A stretch of DNA of 64,000 bases from Gordionus sp. m RMFG-2023 (GCF_954871325.1 NC_088775.1:37363561-37427560), one strand, 5' to 3'; shown: positions 35,353 through 47,600, numbered from the stretch's first letter. A program made the numbers and translations. The notes: generated from the sequence alone by a model not told the origin.

Positions 35353-35744
35353 ACTAAAAAAATTAAGACTTTATTCGAAATCTAAACTTACACACTAAAA
35401 AAAAAAATCCTAAACACAAACTAAGAGAAAAAACAGAAACAACTCAAACAAACTCTCGAAACTACAAAAATCACAAAGCAGACAAAAATATAACTCACCA
35501 ATGATCTCTTTATTAATAATTAAATTAAATCAAAATAAAATAAATTCGTCATTTTAATATAAAAAGAAATTAATTCCCAACAATAAAAAAAAAATTAATT
35601 TCATAAAAAAAATAATAATAAAAATAAATCCACATATAATATATTACATCTAATTTTTCTATCCAATCAACCTTATTTTAATCGGTTGATTGGCATTTCG
35701 CGTAAACAAAAAAATATAAAATGTACGTATTTACAAATACGACA
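35353..35744 (-). repeat. 5' LTR of the Ty3 element
   Basis: Near-identical partner of 29003-29398. On the minus strand it is followed at once by TGGTGTCTTGTGACGC, a candidate primer-binding site. Confidence 0.9.
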
Positions 35745-36090
35745 TTAACAATAAAAAAATATTAAATAATTTTATTTGTACCATTCATTATAATTAATCA
35801 AACATATTTTTAATTTGGGAGGCTAAACCTATTGTAAAAAAATTTTATTTAAAAAAAAGTTAGAAGGGAAAATAAATAAATTTTTTTTAAAATAATTTTT
35901 AATAAAAAACACTGGGGTGATTAAAAAAATTATGTTTAGTTTTAATAAAATAAATTACTATTGTTAAAAAATAATTTTTTTTAACAATAGAGGGTAGATA
36001 AAGGGAGAATGTAAATAAATAAGGTTTTTCGAAAAATAATTTTTAATAAAATCAAATTTATAGAATTTTACATTGTGGATTTTTTTCCTA

Positions 36091-36487
36091 TATATATGTC
36101 GTAATTTTTAAAGGGATCATGACTATCCGGGATCTTGATTTAAAGCGATCCCTTTAAAATTTCAATTTTTTAAAGGATAAAGAACTATACGATATTATCA
36201 CTGGGGCAGATATTGACCTCCAGTTGAATAAATCTTTTGATTAGCTATCGAATGATACCCTATACTAGACATATCTTATATCATAAGGCCAAAAAAAACA
36301 AAATTAAAAACGCAACGAAACTCGTGGAAAACGCTTTTAAAATAAGATTCCTCTTTATCACGATTAAAACGTGATAATCCCGTATTATCATTCCTTAATT
36401 ATCAACCCTAGTTTTTTAGTTATCCCTTTAAATCCCGTGAAGATCCCGGATAGTCATGATTCCTTTAAAAATTACGACATATATATG
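36091..36487. mobile_element. Foldback MITE with terminal repeats of about 48 bp
   Basis: TATATATGTCGTAATTTTTA, AAGGGATCATGACTATCCGG and GATC at the left return in reverse complement at the right (GATCCCGGATAGTCATGAT, CCTTTAAAAATTACGACATA). The ends sit in a TATATA context, so a TA duplication (mariner-type) is possible but cannot be separated from the repeat. No open frame was seen. Confidence 0.7.
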
Positions 36488-37122
36488 ATGATTTAGGGGT
36501 GGCAAAAAATTATATTAATTTTTATCTTTCATAATTTGTAAAGGATTTAAACGTTACTTTTGCAGGTACGAATCATATAATGTATTATAAAAATATTTCA
36601 ACTGTCCGATAGAAATAAAAATTTAGGCCGTATAAGCATTATATAATTATAAAGTTTAAGGAAAAAAAATTTCCCTTAGATTCATATAATCTATAAAATA
36701 AAGCCACCACTATAACCCCTGGGCATTATATTCTCGATTTCCCCTATAGTTTTTTAGTGTTATTAAGGTAACTAGTTTAAAAAATAGCTGTAACTAGTTA
36801 TATTTTAAAAATTCTAAGTAACTGTAACTAGTTACATTTTTACCAATATAACTGCTAAAAGTAACTAGTTACTTTTAAAAATATGTTTTTTATAAATGTA
36901 TATATTATATTCAGATAATTGATTTTATTTTTAAAGTTCTTTTATACATCTATATAAAATATTATCATTTATAAATGAAATGCCTTTGGCTTTCGATTTA
37001 TTATTTAATGAATTAGAATTGTTTAGATTTAAATCACAAGATCGTGATTTTATTAAAGAATATTGCAGTGTAAATTTAAATTAATGTCTTATAAATAATT
37101 TACAATTAAAAAAAATTAGTTT

Positions 37123-37266
37123 ATGCAACCTCTAGCTAAATCTATTGATATACTAGATGACAAAAAATATAAGTATCAGGGTTATTATACCCCAAAAATA
37201 ACACCTATACTTATCTGTCTGGAGGGTGTTGAAGAATTAAAATATTATCAACCTAAGATTAGCTAG
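37123..37266 (+). pseudogene. hAT transposase fragment, middle part
   Basis: Forty-seven codons to a stop contain MQPLAKSIDILDDKKYKYQG and TPKITPILICLEGVEEL, the region before the C-terminal domain in ZBED4-like hAT transposases. It is interrupted by a stop and about 120 bp of non-coding sequence before the next fragment. Confidence 0.6.
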
Positions 37267-37385
37267 TATTAAAAAAAGGTAACTTAAATTAAATAATTAT
37301 TTATAAATTTATAATAATGGCTCATGTTCGCAACAAACATCATTAGATATAGTTATTTTTTGATAATGCATCTAAAATACTCTTT

Positions 37386-37514
37386 ATTAAATATATAGTT
37401 GTTATTATATCAAGTGCTCATATAGAGCGTTTATTCAGTCTAGGGAAGCTCATCCTTGGAGAGAAACGAGCGCGTCTCCTAGATAAAAATTTTGAGTTGT
37501 TAAAAGTAAAATAA
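37386..37514 (+). pseudogene. hAT transposase C-terminal dimerisation fragment
   Basis: The frame reads IISSAHIERLFSLGKLILGE, then KRARLLDKNFELLKVK and a stop. This is the SSA-x-x-E-R-x-F-S ... L ... K core of the hAT C-terminal domain. Upstream and downstream sequence is AT-rich. Confidence 0.75.
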
Positions 37515-39660
37515 CATTTATTAAACTTAAATTTTTATGAAAAATATATGTTTTTTTTCAATGATATATGATATGAGATATTTTTATTCGATGTAATTAT
37601 AAATATTATATTGCAGTCTGAAAATTTATTCATAAAAATTTTCTAGAATAAAAAATGAAGATTATTTTTTAATATCTATTACTTTGGTGCAATTATAAAA
37701 AGAACGGGGTAAAGCGATTGACGGTGTAAAAATGTTAACGCGAATAACTTTTTAACCCTTGATCACAAAGATTTTAAATTTGATGTGATGATGCATATCT
37801 AATTTCTTACTTATGTTCATCTTTTAAAAAACTTAATCATTCTTTAGTATATTTTGCTATTAGTAAAATATACATATCATCAGGATACTAAATTTAGTAA
37901 AACCTTAAAGTATTACCTTAAATTAATATTTATCTGACATCTATAGTTATACTAGAAGTCGAGCAATAACGATATTTATAATATATATCATCCTGGGGTA
38001 AATATTATAATTATTCATATTAAACTAATTTATAATATTTTTTAAATAAAACGATAAATATATGACAATTATTAATTTAACCACTATACCCCAGTGCAAA
38101 AGTAGGCCTGGCCCAAAGCTGTATAAAAAAAATTCAGACCGGGCTTAAAAAGTTAGGCCCGATGCTAATAAGTAAGATAGGATGGGATCAATCTAAAAAA
38201 ATAGGAAAAATATTTATAAAATATTTACTTTTTTAATGAATATATTCGGATAAAATTTGTCTATCACAAAACTTTGAGAAAAAAAATTAAAATATAAAAA
38301 AAATTAATTCTTATTAATTAAATTTTATAATAAATTTATTTATAAACAACTTTAAAAAAAAACTTTTATTAATTAAAGTTTGTATTAAACAAAATTACAA
38401 CCTCAACCAGGCATCCACTACCCTCTCTCCCTTTTCATTTTATTTTAACAACAACATTTTACATTCCCTTTTACGGCCTGGCTGAGAATACATGGACCAT
38501 TATAATATACACTGGGAAAAAAACGAAAGGGGAAAAAAATCAAAAAAAAAATCAAAAAAAAAATCAAACGTACCGCAAGAAAATCATTATTTCTTATTTT
38601 ATAACACATAAAAACTTACACAAAAATAACGTTTTTATCTCCTTTTTACAATAAGCATTTTACCGTTCATTCCACTTTTTCTTTTAAATTTTATTTATGT
38701 ACCACACCCATAATACTTTTCTTTCTATACTACCATACATAAAACATAAACCCAAAATAAGCATGTTTTTTATAATCCTAATTCTCCATAAAACATACAA
38801 GAATATCTCCTTTTTACCAAACGATTTACACCATAAAGTTAAAACTTAATTATTACAAAAAACTGGCATACCAATTTTGCCATTACGAACATGAAAGAAT
38901 TAATATCAATGACTTTGCATTTTATCAATACCTCTTACTACCATCGTGTAATAATACATAACTCATTAAACCTGTATTTTATCAATACATCTCACTACTA
39001 TCGTGTAATAATGAATGCACCAAAACAAAACAAAAAAAAATCAACAGTTCACGTACATTCTAATTTCCGTTTAAGCTACTCTCGACAAAAAAAAGGATAT
39101 CTCGAAATTAACAGTTCTCTAGGGTTTTCAAAGCATTTTTTTCAATAACGCTATTGTTTATTTTTATTAATAGGTTCGTATATTTATAATATGTACCTTA
39201 CCTAGTTCATTTATTGAATAGAGCAATTCAATAAAAAAAATATTTCAATAAACTGCTTTTAGTACCTCTTTCTGGTAAAATCACCTTACACATTTTTTTG
39301 TTTGGTGAAAAAATTACTAATTTAGATTACTGATATTTTATATAAATATTATTATTAGGCATTTAGCATTATTCACACAAAAAATTAGACTTTAAAAGCT
39401 TTATTTAATAGACATATAAGGCGCTTAATAATAATAGAGAGGTGAGTATTGACTGGCCATGTATTGATTGGCCATAATTCGCACATTCACATAATCATAT
39501 TAAAATGAAAAGCTCTTGCAAAACAATATTAGCTGAAATAAAATGATGAACAAGCTATTGAATGTTTAGTAAAATTATAATTAAGATTAAATAGATGTGG
39601 TAATAAATTGAGATTTTAATACTAATTAAATTAGTGTATAATTAATTTTTTATATAACTT
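37515..39660. other. AT-rich stretch with small element relics
   Basis: At 38105-38170 there is a short GC-rich hAT-type relic (GTAGGCCTGGCCCAAAG; GACCGGGCTT; GGCCCGATGC). At 38380-39110 the sequence resembles the non-coding 3' part of the Ty3 element (compare 30360-30990): CCCTTTTACGG, GACCATTA, GTGTAATAAT and CAGTTCACGTACATT occur in the same order, so it is probably a fossil of a related LTR element. Nothing else was recognised. Confidence 0.4.
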
Positions 39661-39664
39661 AAAT

Positions 39665-39950
39665 AAAAATGTTGAAATATCAATATAGGTCTTTTACAAT
39701 TATTTCATATTGTAATTTTATATTTATAATAAAATTCTTAAATAAAATATCATGGCCAGTTAACACATAGTATATGGCCCTGGCCAGAAAAACAACTTTC
39801 ACATAATCTCATTTAGCTCATAAAGTATTATACATAGAGCTTTGATTTAAATTTTATTTTAAAGATTAATATTTAGGCTATGCATTGATATAAAATTTGT
39901 TTGGTTAAACATAAATTTTAAAACCTTTTTTTCAAAAAAGCAAAAACATG
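39665..39950. repeat. Dispersed repeat (copy 2) with TGGCCAG motifs
   Basis: Paralogous to 7840-8110 in the same orientation, with small insertions. A related TGACTGGCCATG motif also lies at 39450. Confidence 0.6.
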
Positions 39951-40079
39951 GCCATTCATGGCACATTTCCCACATCTTGACCAATTTTGAGAGAAATCGG
40001 TCTAATAGATAAAAAGTTAAATGGTGGGTACAAGTCTTCAAACATGGCCAATTATGTTAAACATTTCCCCTATAAGTTT

Positions 40080-41030
40080 AATGCAATTTTTAATACTTAT
40101 GTGTATGTATATGTCCACTCCAGGGATATAGACATGCATACCTTGAGTGATAATTATTATTAAAATCAAAAGATATTATAAATATCTTTTATTTGATACC
40201 CCCCCCCCCCCCTCAACACAATATACCCATCAAAACCAATAATAAATACTTTCATCTAAAAGCTATAAAAATTAGCTATTATTTATACCCATATCGATAT
40301 TTTGTTTTAATAAAAATATTCATGACCCCCCAGACCTAGACACGCCCATTAGGAAGAGATTGACCTCCTGTTGAGCTGATTTTTTGATTAGCTCTCAATT
40401 GATATCCTTAGACGTTTTTAGGAGAAACTGTACGTATACGACCAATATTATAACCATTATAGAGAGGTTTCCGTGATAATTAGAAATTTAACTATATCCG
40501 TATTTGGGACAAAATTATAAAAATTTTTATGGATTGGACTGGACTCGGAAAATATTCCTCAAAATATAGACTTGGATCTTGCTTGGGAAAATCCTTTAAA
40601 AATCATTATGGGATGTGCTAGGAAAAAATTTTCAAAATTATTATGGGTTTAGCTGGGCTTGAGAAATTTTTTTTTTAAATTATAAGGTTAGGGACGCTTG
40701 GAATTTTTTTCTAAATATTGTGACCTAGCAAATCGCGATTCATCTCATATTAAGATTTTGAATAAAATAGATAAAGATTATACGTCATATTTTTTTTCAA
40801 GTAAAAAATCAATGCGATAAAATGAACTAGTTTTTTTTTTTAATGTTTTTATAAACTTTATTCGGTAAAAAAATTAAAACATGAACATGAACATTTATAT
40901 ACACTATTGAATTAAAAATATATATTAAAAACAAAAAAATCAATATAAAAACATATAATTAAAAGAAGGGAAATTAAGAAAAAAAAAATTAAAAAATTAT
41001 TAAAAAAAAAGAAGAGGGATATCTAATTAG
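40080..41030. other. Repeat-rich stretch without genes
   Basis: A run of about 14 C residues is at 40199-40212. CCCCCCAGACCTAGACACGC at 40325 looks like a hAT end. At 40500-40730 there are GGCTTGG/AAAATTTTT-type repeats (TTAGCTGGGCTTGAG, AGGGACGCTTGGAATTTTT) related to the blocks at 20.6 and 23.5 kb. The rest is AT-rich. Confidence 0.4.
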
Positions 41031-41042
41031 GTGTGGTCCACG

Positions 41043-41869
41043 GGGCTTAATGACCCATGAATGGATATACAGTTTGAATGGCAGATTTCGATTGAAATCC
41101 TTTGGCGGAGGTAGAAACCTTCTTTCGGATCACCTGTGATTAATCGTAACCTTTGCCCTATTGTTTTGAATAATTTTAAGGCTTGGGGTCAGAATGATCC
41201 ACAGGTGTCTGAGACTACCGGAGCGAATAAAATATTATTAAGGTGGCAATATTTATTTGTTTTTGTATTCTCCGCTTTTGAGATGGAGTTGGCAGAAAAA
41301 GATCTGGCAAAACGATCAACGCAGGTATAGTCTCAAGCGAGAGGTAAACCTTGGTTCCAAGGGACTAACGTCAAACCATCCGGTCTGGTTTGATTATCTG
41401 AGCTAAGACCGGTAGGTTCCAGTGTGGAGGGAGTATTTGTAGATCTCAGCGTTCTATTGATTATTGAATTAATGGCATAATGTCTAGGAAGTCTGCCTTT
41501 TGAGAAACGACAGTGTAGGGGGTGGTGTCCTAGACTATCAATGTGAGATTCACATAGGACACAAGTCGTAGGGGTTACGATATCGCAGCCTAAGCGAAAG
41601 CCTATAGCTATTCTGAGTTCTTCGTTGGTAAGTAGTAGGCCTAGATTAGAGCTAGGGATAGTTTATAACCATTCATATCCAAGATGGCATATGGGTGGAG
41701 CTGGATTTATTTGATCTGATAAAAGGGTCGTATTATGGACATCGAGTATGCATGGGGTTGAGCTTGGGTGGAGAAAAAGAGATGGAGATTTTCTTTGAAC
41801 AGCTTTGAAGTGTAAGTAATCGACGCAATTTTCAAATTTTTTAAATATGTAATGACTGAAAACATTCAT
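41043..41869 (-). pseudogene. LINE C-terminal region with CCHC finger and RPD...WD motif
   Basis: On the minus strand the order is LLTNEELRIAIGFRLGCDI, a CCHC finger (CVLCESHIDSLGHHPLHC, C-x2-C-x8-H-x4-C), RLPRHYAINSIINRTL, LEPTGLS, RPDGLTLVPW, LAWDYTCVDRF, TNKYCHL, FAPVVSDTCG and GFYLRQRISIEI. A CCHC finger followed by an RPD motif and a second Asp about 16 residues on is the plan of the restriction-like endonuclease in R2-type non-LTR retrotransposons; here it is a recognisable but divergent version. At least two stops interrupt it (one near 41663, one near 41190). The base composition is richer in GC than the surroundings. The reverse transcriptase itself is not present. Confidence 0.65.
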
Positions 41870-42214
41870 TCTTGGTCTTGATGGGTATGACTTCGTCTAG
41901 AGGTAAATAGAGGAGGGGGTAGGGGAGAGGGTAATGCCCATAAAATACAAACGAGGATCAATACATAAAAAGCCTAAAAAATAATAGAGTATTATTTAAA
42001 AATTATAAAATATTTCACAATTAGCAATTTTTGAAAATGATATTATAATATATACATGTATTTTAAAAAAAGATTTTTCCCAAGCTAAAAATATGACTGA
42101 AACGATTAACCTACCAGCTTCCAATAAAGAAAACATTCAACTATATGGTATCACTAAAAATTAAATGTTAATTGTTTATTAAAATACATTAGCAATCAAA
42201 TTATCTTCATCTCA

Positions 42215-42280
42215 AAATATTTCAAAAAATATGTTAGGCACTCAAGTTAAGATACCAGAGAGTAAACATTTTATTTTTTA
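42215..42280. repeat. Paralogous empty site for hAT copy 1
   Basis: ATCTCAAAATATTTCAAAAA continues directly into ATATGTTAGGCACTCAAGTT, the same sequence that is split by the hAT at 42512-44603. Confidence 0.7.
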
Positions 42281-42318
42281 TATTTAATATAAAAAAAAAA
42301 TAGCAACAAACTTATATC

Positions 42319-42444
42319 ATTTTCAAAATATTAAAAATTAAGGCCCTCATTCGAAAACTATTACAGCTATATTTTGTGTTCATTTTCAAAATATTAAAAA
42401 TTAAGGCCCTCAGTCGAAAACTATTACAGCTATATTTTGTGTTT
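42319..42444. repeat. Tandem duplication, period 63 bp
   Basis: Two nearly identical units contain AAATTAAGGCCCTCA and TCGAAAACTATTACAGCTAT. Non-coding. Confidence 0.85.
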
Positions 42445-42503
42445 TAATTTTTATTAAATATAAAATAAAAATAGCATTCGATTTATCTTCATCTCAAAAT
42501 ATT

Positions 42504-42511
42504 TCAAAATA
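42504..42511. repeat. 8-bp target duplication, left copy
   Basis: TCAAAATA, identical to 44604-44611. Confidence 0.8.
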
Positions 42512-42839
42512 CATACACGTACGCAGGAATTTGGTCTGGGAGGGGGGGATAATAAAATTTTTTAAGAAATATTATTGTTTTTTAAAAATATCAAGCATAA
42601 ATTTATTAGGACTAATAACTATTTCTAATACACAATTTTAAATTAATGTGAAATATAAAAAAATTATATGTAAAGAATCACTTAAATGACCCAAAATAGA
42701 AATTTGAATTTTTTGAGCTTTAAAATTTATATATAAAGTATAAAAAATTTTAATGTTAGAAATATAAATTAATACACAAAAAGCTTAGGGAATAATTATA
42801 TTTTGTATGTTATATATTTACAATGTAAAATCCAATCTT

Positions 42840-44080
42840 CGTTGGGATTGAGCTAATTTTTCAATTATCTCATCCTTGCTTGTTGTCAAATGACTATGAA
42901 TATTCAAAAGATCCAAACCTTTCAATCTACTTTCAAAAGTTGTACTTCTTGGTATGTTTTTCAGAGACCTGCAGGCCGGCCGGGCCTGAAATTTTTTAAA
43001 AAAAACACCCGGGCTGAGCCTGAATTTTTTAAAAAAACATCTAGGCCGGGCCTGAAAATTTTTTTTAAAAAAATATCCGGGCCGGACTGTATATTTTAAA
43101 ACAGCCTATATTTGAAATCGTTATTATTAGCTATAAAAATCAAAAATAAATATAATTTATTTTAAAAAAATCCGGGTCGGACCTGAAAATTTTATTTTAA
43201 TAAAGGCCAGGCCGGGCCTGAAAATTGAGCTTAGCCCTAAAAATCTTTAAAAAATCCGGGTCGTGCCTAGCAAATGGTACCTCTGCAGGGCTCTGTTATT
43301 CTTCTTAAAATGAGAATGTTCTCTCATTAATTTACTATTGAAAAGAGTTGCTAATATATATAAACCCTTTTTTTACATTGGGAATATAATCTAAAATGTG
43401 TTTGAAATAATGCAGAGCATCCATAGCACTTTTTGGGACTGTATCAACCATAGTTAATCTTATAAACATAGTTATGCTAATAAGGCATCATAAGATACTT
43501 TAACATCTTCATGATAAAAATCCAACAAATATTTTTTTTCTATCACCATCTGAAAAAGGTTTGGAAGGCATGGAAATAATATTTGCAGATTGGTAAGTGC
43601 TGCATAATGAATTAAAAACCATTCATTTATTTGGTTTATAAATGTATTTGAATCTAAGATATTCTCTTCTACTGATCCTATATTAATGTTTTAACTATGA
43701 GCTTGCCTTGCTGCAAGTCGAGTGAGACAAATATTAAACACGTATAGCTCTGCTTTTAACTTAACAATAAACATATAAAACATGAAATTCTTCATAAACA
43801 TTAGCCCTAATTTCCTTGAATTCTAATAAAATGCTCTCCGCTATTCTCATCTTCTTAATCAAGTCATCATGTTTTTGAAAAGTAATACATAAAATAGTTG
43901 TACATTCTAATGAGAAATTTGGAATAAGCATTGAATCCAATAATTTTCTTGCTTCTAAGGAAAAATTTCTTTCAGGCCATTGTGATATGTCAGTAATAGC
44001 AAATAATCGGCTCTTCTAACTCCATAAAAGCTGTTACTGCTTGATGGCGGAGACTCTATCTCGTAGGACAAGGTTGCAAT
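42840..44080 (-). pseudogene. hAT transposase (TTF/ZMYM-type), degenerate, split by a short insert
   Basis: Reading the minus strand, FAITDISQWPERNFSLEARK and TFQKHDDLIKKMRIAESILL lie upstream. The region before the C-terminal domain follows near 43400, and beyond the GC-rich insert comes SRLKGLDLLNIHSHLT, the late part of the hAT dimerisation domain. In the family (transposases related to ZMYM-like and DUF4371 proteins) these are consecutive, so the insert has interrupted the gene. Several stops are also present. The N-terminal zinc finger was not found. Confidence 0.6.
42962..43295. mobile_element. GC-rich short hAT-type insert in family B copy 1
   Basis: It starts CAGAGACCTGCAGGCCGGCC and ends GGTACCTCTGCAGGGCTCTG, like the ends of the full hAT at 5813-7586. 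The body is made of GGCCGGGCCTG + AAAATTTTTTTAAAAA subrepeats. Flanks ATGTTTTT and TTATTCTT match at 6 of 8 positions, so any duplication has decayed. Confidence 0.75.
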
Positions 44081-44603
44081 ATCTTTCTCCCTGTTGGACA
44101 ATTTCAGAATAATTATTATTTGACTAGAAATTTAAAAATGGTAGATAAATATTACGCCACTAAAAATTTGAAAATAATAAGATAATATTACCCCGGAAAA
44201 CTTGAAATCGAAATTAATTGATAAACTTAGTTATGAATGTGATAATAAATGTAATTAAATATATATTTTATATGAGATAGGAATAAATATTAACAAATAT
44301 AAATTAATATACTGTGTAAATTTAATTCAAAACATTTCCATATTTATTAATTTATTTGAAAATAAAATTACTTGACTTGTAAAAAGTTGTTAAAATAACA
44401 TATTTATATATTCTTATCAATTTTTACAAGTTAAAATTTTTATTTACAAACGAGTTAAAAAATATGAAAATGTTTAAACTAAATCTGCACAACACTCTAA
44501 ACAAAAATATTTTTGAAAAAATATATCCGGCATCTGCATTTTTTGGCTTTGGGGGAGGGGGTATGTCCCCCTGCCCCATGCCCCCCCCCGCTGCTTACGC
44601 CAA

Positions 44604-44611
44604 TCAAAATA
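44604..44611. repeat. 8-bp target duplication, right copy
   Basis: TCAAAATA, identical to 42504-42511. Confidence 0.8.
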
Positions 44612-47400
44612 TATCTTAGGCACTCAAATTAAGCTACCAAATAGTAAATATTTTTCCTTTATTTTATATAACAAAAATTATAACAACCAAAACTTTAGCC
44701 TGCAATGAATATTCTCTTCAAAATCTTTCAAAATTTTTTAGGAAACCATAAATAAAACAAATAGTTATTATATATTTAGAATGTTTTATTAAATTTAAAA
44801 ATAAATATAAATGTTTTAAATATAATAATTTGAAAAGGTATTCTTCTCATAATTACTCAAAAAATGTTTTAAAGTAGAAAAATCTTTTAGTTCTAAATTA
44901 TATCTTAATTCAGAACGCCTTTATTTAACTAACAGCAAGTTATTTTATTTTTTTATTCAACACGCTTGTTTTTTTTTCTGTAACAAATAAATATTAAAAT
45001 AAATTTTTTATGTATTTTTTTATCTAAATATGGTAATTTTAAAATTGATGCTTTTATTATTTAATATTTTTTTTTTCGTGTAATATCGATCGATAAGGCT
45101 TTCTTTTTTCAATTTATAGTCAACAGTTGTTATTATTTTTTTTTGAAATTTATAAAATATTTCTTTAAAAAAATTTCAAAAATATCAATCCATAAAAAAA
45201 AATCATTATTTTCGAAAAATAACAGAATGAATAACTGGAAAAAAAATCTTAGGAAAAAATATCCCATCCTGAAAATAATTCCCCTGAAAGTAATTCCCCT
45301 GAAAATAATTCCCCGGAAAAAATGGTTAGCATTTTTCATTACTTTTGGCAGTATTTAATTAAAATTGGACAGTAAAAAATATAATTTTGCAAGTTTTATA
45401 TTGATTTTGTATTCAGTCAGTTAAATTCTTCAAGTAGGTAAATACTTTAGTAAAATAATTTTATCAAATAGAGGGAATTAGATTGAATTGCAAATTTCCT
45501 ATTTCGCCACAGAATTTATAATTATATTATTTAATAGCTTATCCTTATAAAAACAAAAAAGGGCGCTATTTAAGAGTTAGTAAATTGTGAAAAGCCTCTT
45601 ATCTCCAACTGATGTTTAAATTTTTAATATATTTCTAAAAAAATGATTAAAATTTGTGTAAAAATAATTTTTTTTTGAAAGTATAAATTTGATTTTCAAT
45701 AAATATCTAAAAGTTGATGGACATGTGTAAAGGTGAAGTAGATTTATTTAACTTTCGTTTTATATTTAAAACCTCAAATCCTCGAAGGAATTTGACTTTA
45801 AAAAATATTTCTATTTAATTAAATAGAGCAGATCCGGGTCAAAAAATGATATGAATTTATGCCGGGCCAAAATAAAAAATCTGAGCTGGTCATAATATTT
45901 TGCATAGTATCAGAGAGACTAGGTATTCAATCGTTTATTTTATAAATATTGCTTTGTTTAATTTTCACTAAACCTGGGATCAGGATAAGTCCATAACATA
46001 CATTATATTTAATTTTGAAATTTTTAAGGTGTTGATATGAACTTTAACTATTACATGGACAAAAAACATGCAAACATTGATGTTATATAATGTTGATCTA
46101 AGGTAGAATTAATAATTTTTCAAATATATTTTAATTTATATAAAATATAAATTACAGGCATAATTTAAAAAATAGATTTTAGTATAATTCTTAGAAAATA
46201 TTTAACCTCACTTAAGTATATTAAGGTTTAGAAATAAATTATTTAAGGCTTTGGCTATGTTAAATTTTTATAGAAATAATGTAGTTTTGAATAAAAATTT
46301 TGTATTTAATTGTTAAAAATCGTTAACTTTTAATATTTTTCCTTTCAAATTATAGTTCGTAGTGATATTTTATAGATTATGGCTAAAGTTTTATTTAGAT
46401 TTTTTAGGGTAAAATGATATTTACAAGTTTATATTAACTTATTTACAAAAGTCTTCTTCCCACTACGCCTAAAAATAAGTAAGTATATATTTATCTAAGG
46501 TAAATTCAATATAATATTAATAAGGATTTTAAGATATATATATAATATAATTAAGATGTTATATCTTAGAATGAAATTGATCTATTAATCTTATATATAA
46601 AAAGATATTTTATTTATCTTATTTTTAATTCTGTTAATTTTATTCTATATAAAATTATTAATAATTTTAATCATCTGATATGGGGTTATTAAATAATTTC
46701 GCGATCAATGTTATTTTAATGGAGGAATATTGGAGGCTATTATTATCAATTTCTTCTTCAATATGAAATATAGTAGGAAATAGTAAATGTAATTTATAAA
46801 TGCTAAGCTTGAGATATACACAAAATCAAAAATATCCTTTTATTAAATTCTTATTACCATGAAGAAATACATTGAAATCTATTTTAAAATGGGTTAAGTT
46901 CTAATTAGATGTTTGTGACAAATATATTTTGTCAGGTCTACGTGAAAATAATGGTAAGAAAAAAAATTCAAAATTAAATTGTATCATGAAAAATGTTGGT
47001 CAAAACGTGCCAAATTCTAATATTTTAACAATTTGAAAATCTTTATAACTCAAGACTTATTTTCTGAAATATACATTCATCCCTATATTCGAATGCATAT
47101 ATTATTGCAGTTAATTTAATTATCCATTCATATTGGCGATAATCTTTATCATATTTTATATTGTAATTATTATCCATATGCAACATCATTTATCATCAAT
47201 TTATTTGAATCTACTATATCATAATATAATTAATATATAGGGCATGAGCTGGTATTTGGAGAATTATCTAGATTTGGTAGATATTTTACTATCTGTCAGT
47301 GATAAAGTAGGAAAAAGAAAGTTTTGTGAAAGCCAAAGGCGTATAATTTTGAGAATTATAAAGTTTTGCTGTCAGTCGCTGACATTTAATATATATAAAA
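44612..47400. other. AT-rich stretch without recognisable genes
   Basis: At 45269-45315 a 15-bp unit (TGAAAATAATTCCCC) is repeated about three times. At 45825-45925 there is a faint GC-rich hAT-type relic (ATCCGGGTC, ATGCCGGGCC). Open stretches near 45133-45358 follow the short repeats and are not convincing genes. Nothing else was seen. Confidence 0.4.
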
Positions 47401-47404
47401 TATT

Positions 47405-47600
47405 ATTTATATATTATTTTATTTTATTTTATTATATTATATTATTTTATTATATTATTTTATTATATTATTTTATTATATTATTTTATTATATTATTTT
47501 ATTATATTATTTTATTATATTATTTTATTATATTTATTAATTTATTTTATTTTATTATATTATTTTATTATATTATTTATATAAAATAATATTTTATTAT
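47405..47600. repeat. Microsatellite (TTTTATTATATTA)n
   Basis: A 13-bp A/T unit runs with few interruptions. A 98-codon open stretch across it is a by-product. It ends a few bases before the long-TIR transposon. Confidence 0.9.

Larger units (their letters stand above)
29003..35744 (-). mobile_element. Ty3/gypsy LTR retrotransposon, young but broken
   Basis: The element is about 6.74 kb and reads on the minus strand. Two LTRs of 396 and 392 bp differ at only about three places, so insertion is recent on an evolutionary scale. Gag zinc knuckles, an aspartic protease, a reverse transcriptase with YMDD and an integrase are recognisable in the usual Ty3 order. The coding region is broken, with several breaks (I estimate four or more). 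A purine-rich tract (AAAGGGGTGGC) precedes the 3' LTR, and a TGGTGTCTTGTGACGC primer-site candidate follows the 5' LTR. Flanks (ATATA at left, TTAAC at right) show no target duplication. Confidence 0.9.
36755..37514 (+). mobile_element. hAT relic (family E)
   Basis: It begins TTAGTGTTATTAAGGTAACT and carries several GTAACTAGTTAC motifs (36770-36870), a common subterminal pattern in ZBED-type hAT elements. Two transposase fragments follow on the plus strand. The right end and target duplication were not found. Confidence 0.55.
42512..44603 (-). mobile_element. hAT family B, copy 1 (2092 bp)
   Basis: Exact 8-bp duplications TCAAAATA flank it, and a paralogous uninterrupted site at 42215-42280 confirms both boundaries. 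The left end is CATACACGTACGCAGGAATT followed by a G run; the right end reverse-complemented is TTGGCGTAAGCAGCGGGGGG. The coding strand is minus. A GC-rich short element sits inside it at 42962-43295. Copies at 48516-50301 and 24196-25525 belong to the same family. The transposase is degenerate, so this copy is not autonomous. Confidence 0.85.

Noticed and set aside
45133-45358. Overlapping open frames on both strands (about 70 codons each)
   Set aside because: They consist of A/T-rich low-complexity sequence and a 15-bp tandem repeat; no domain seen.
47244-47540. 98-codon open frame rich in Tyr, Ile, Leu and Phe
   Set aside because: It runs across the A/T microsatellite, which lacks stops in one phase; no gene is implied.
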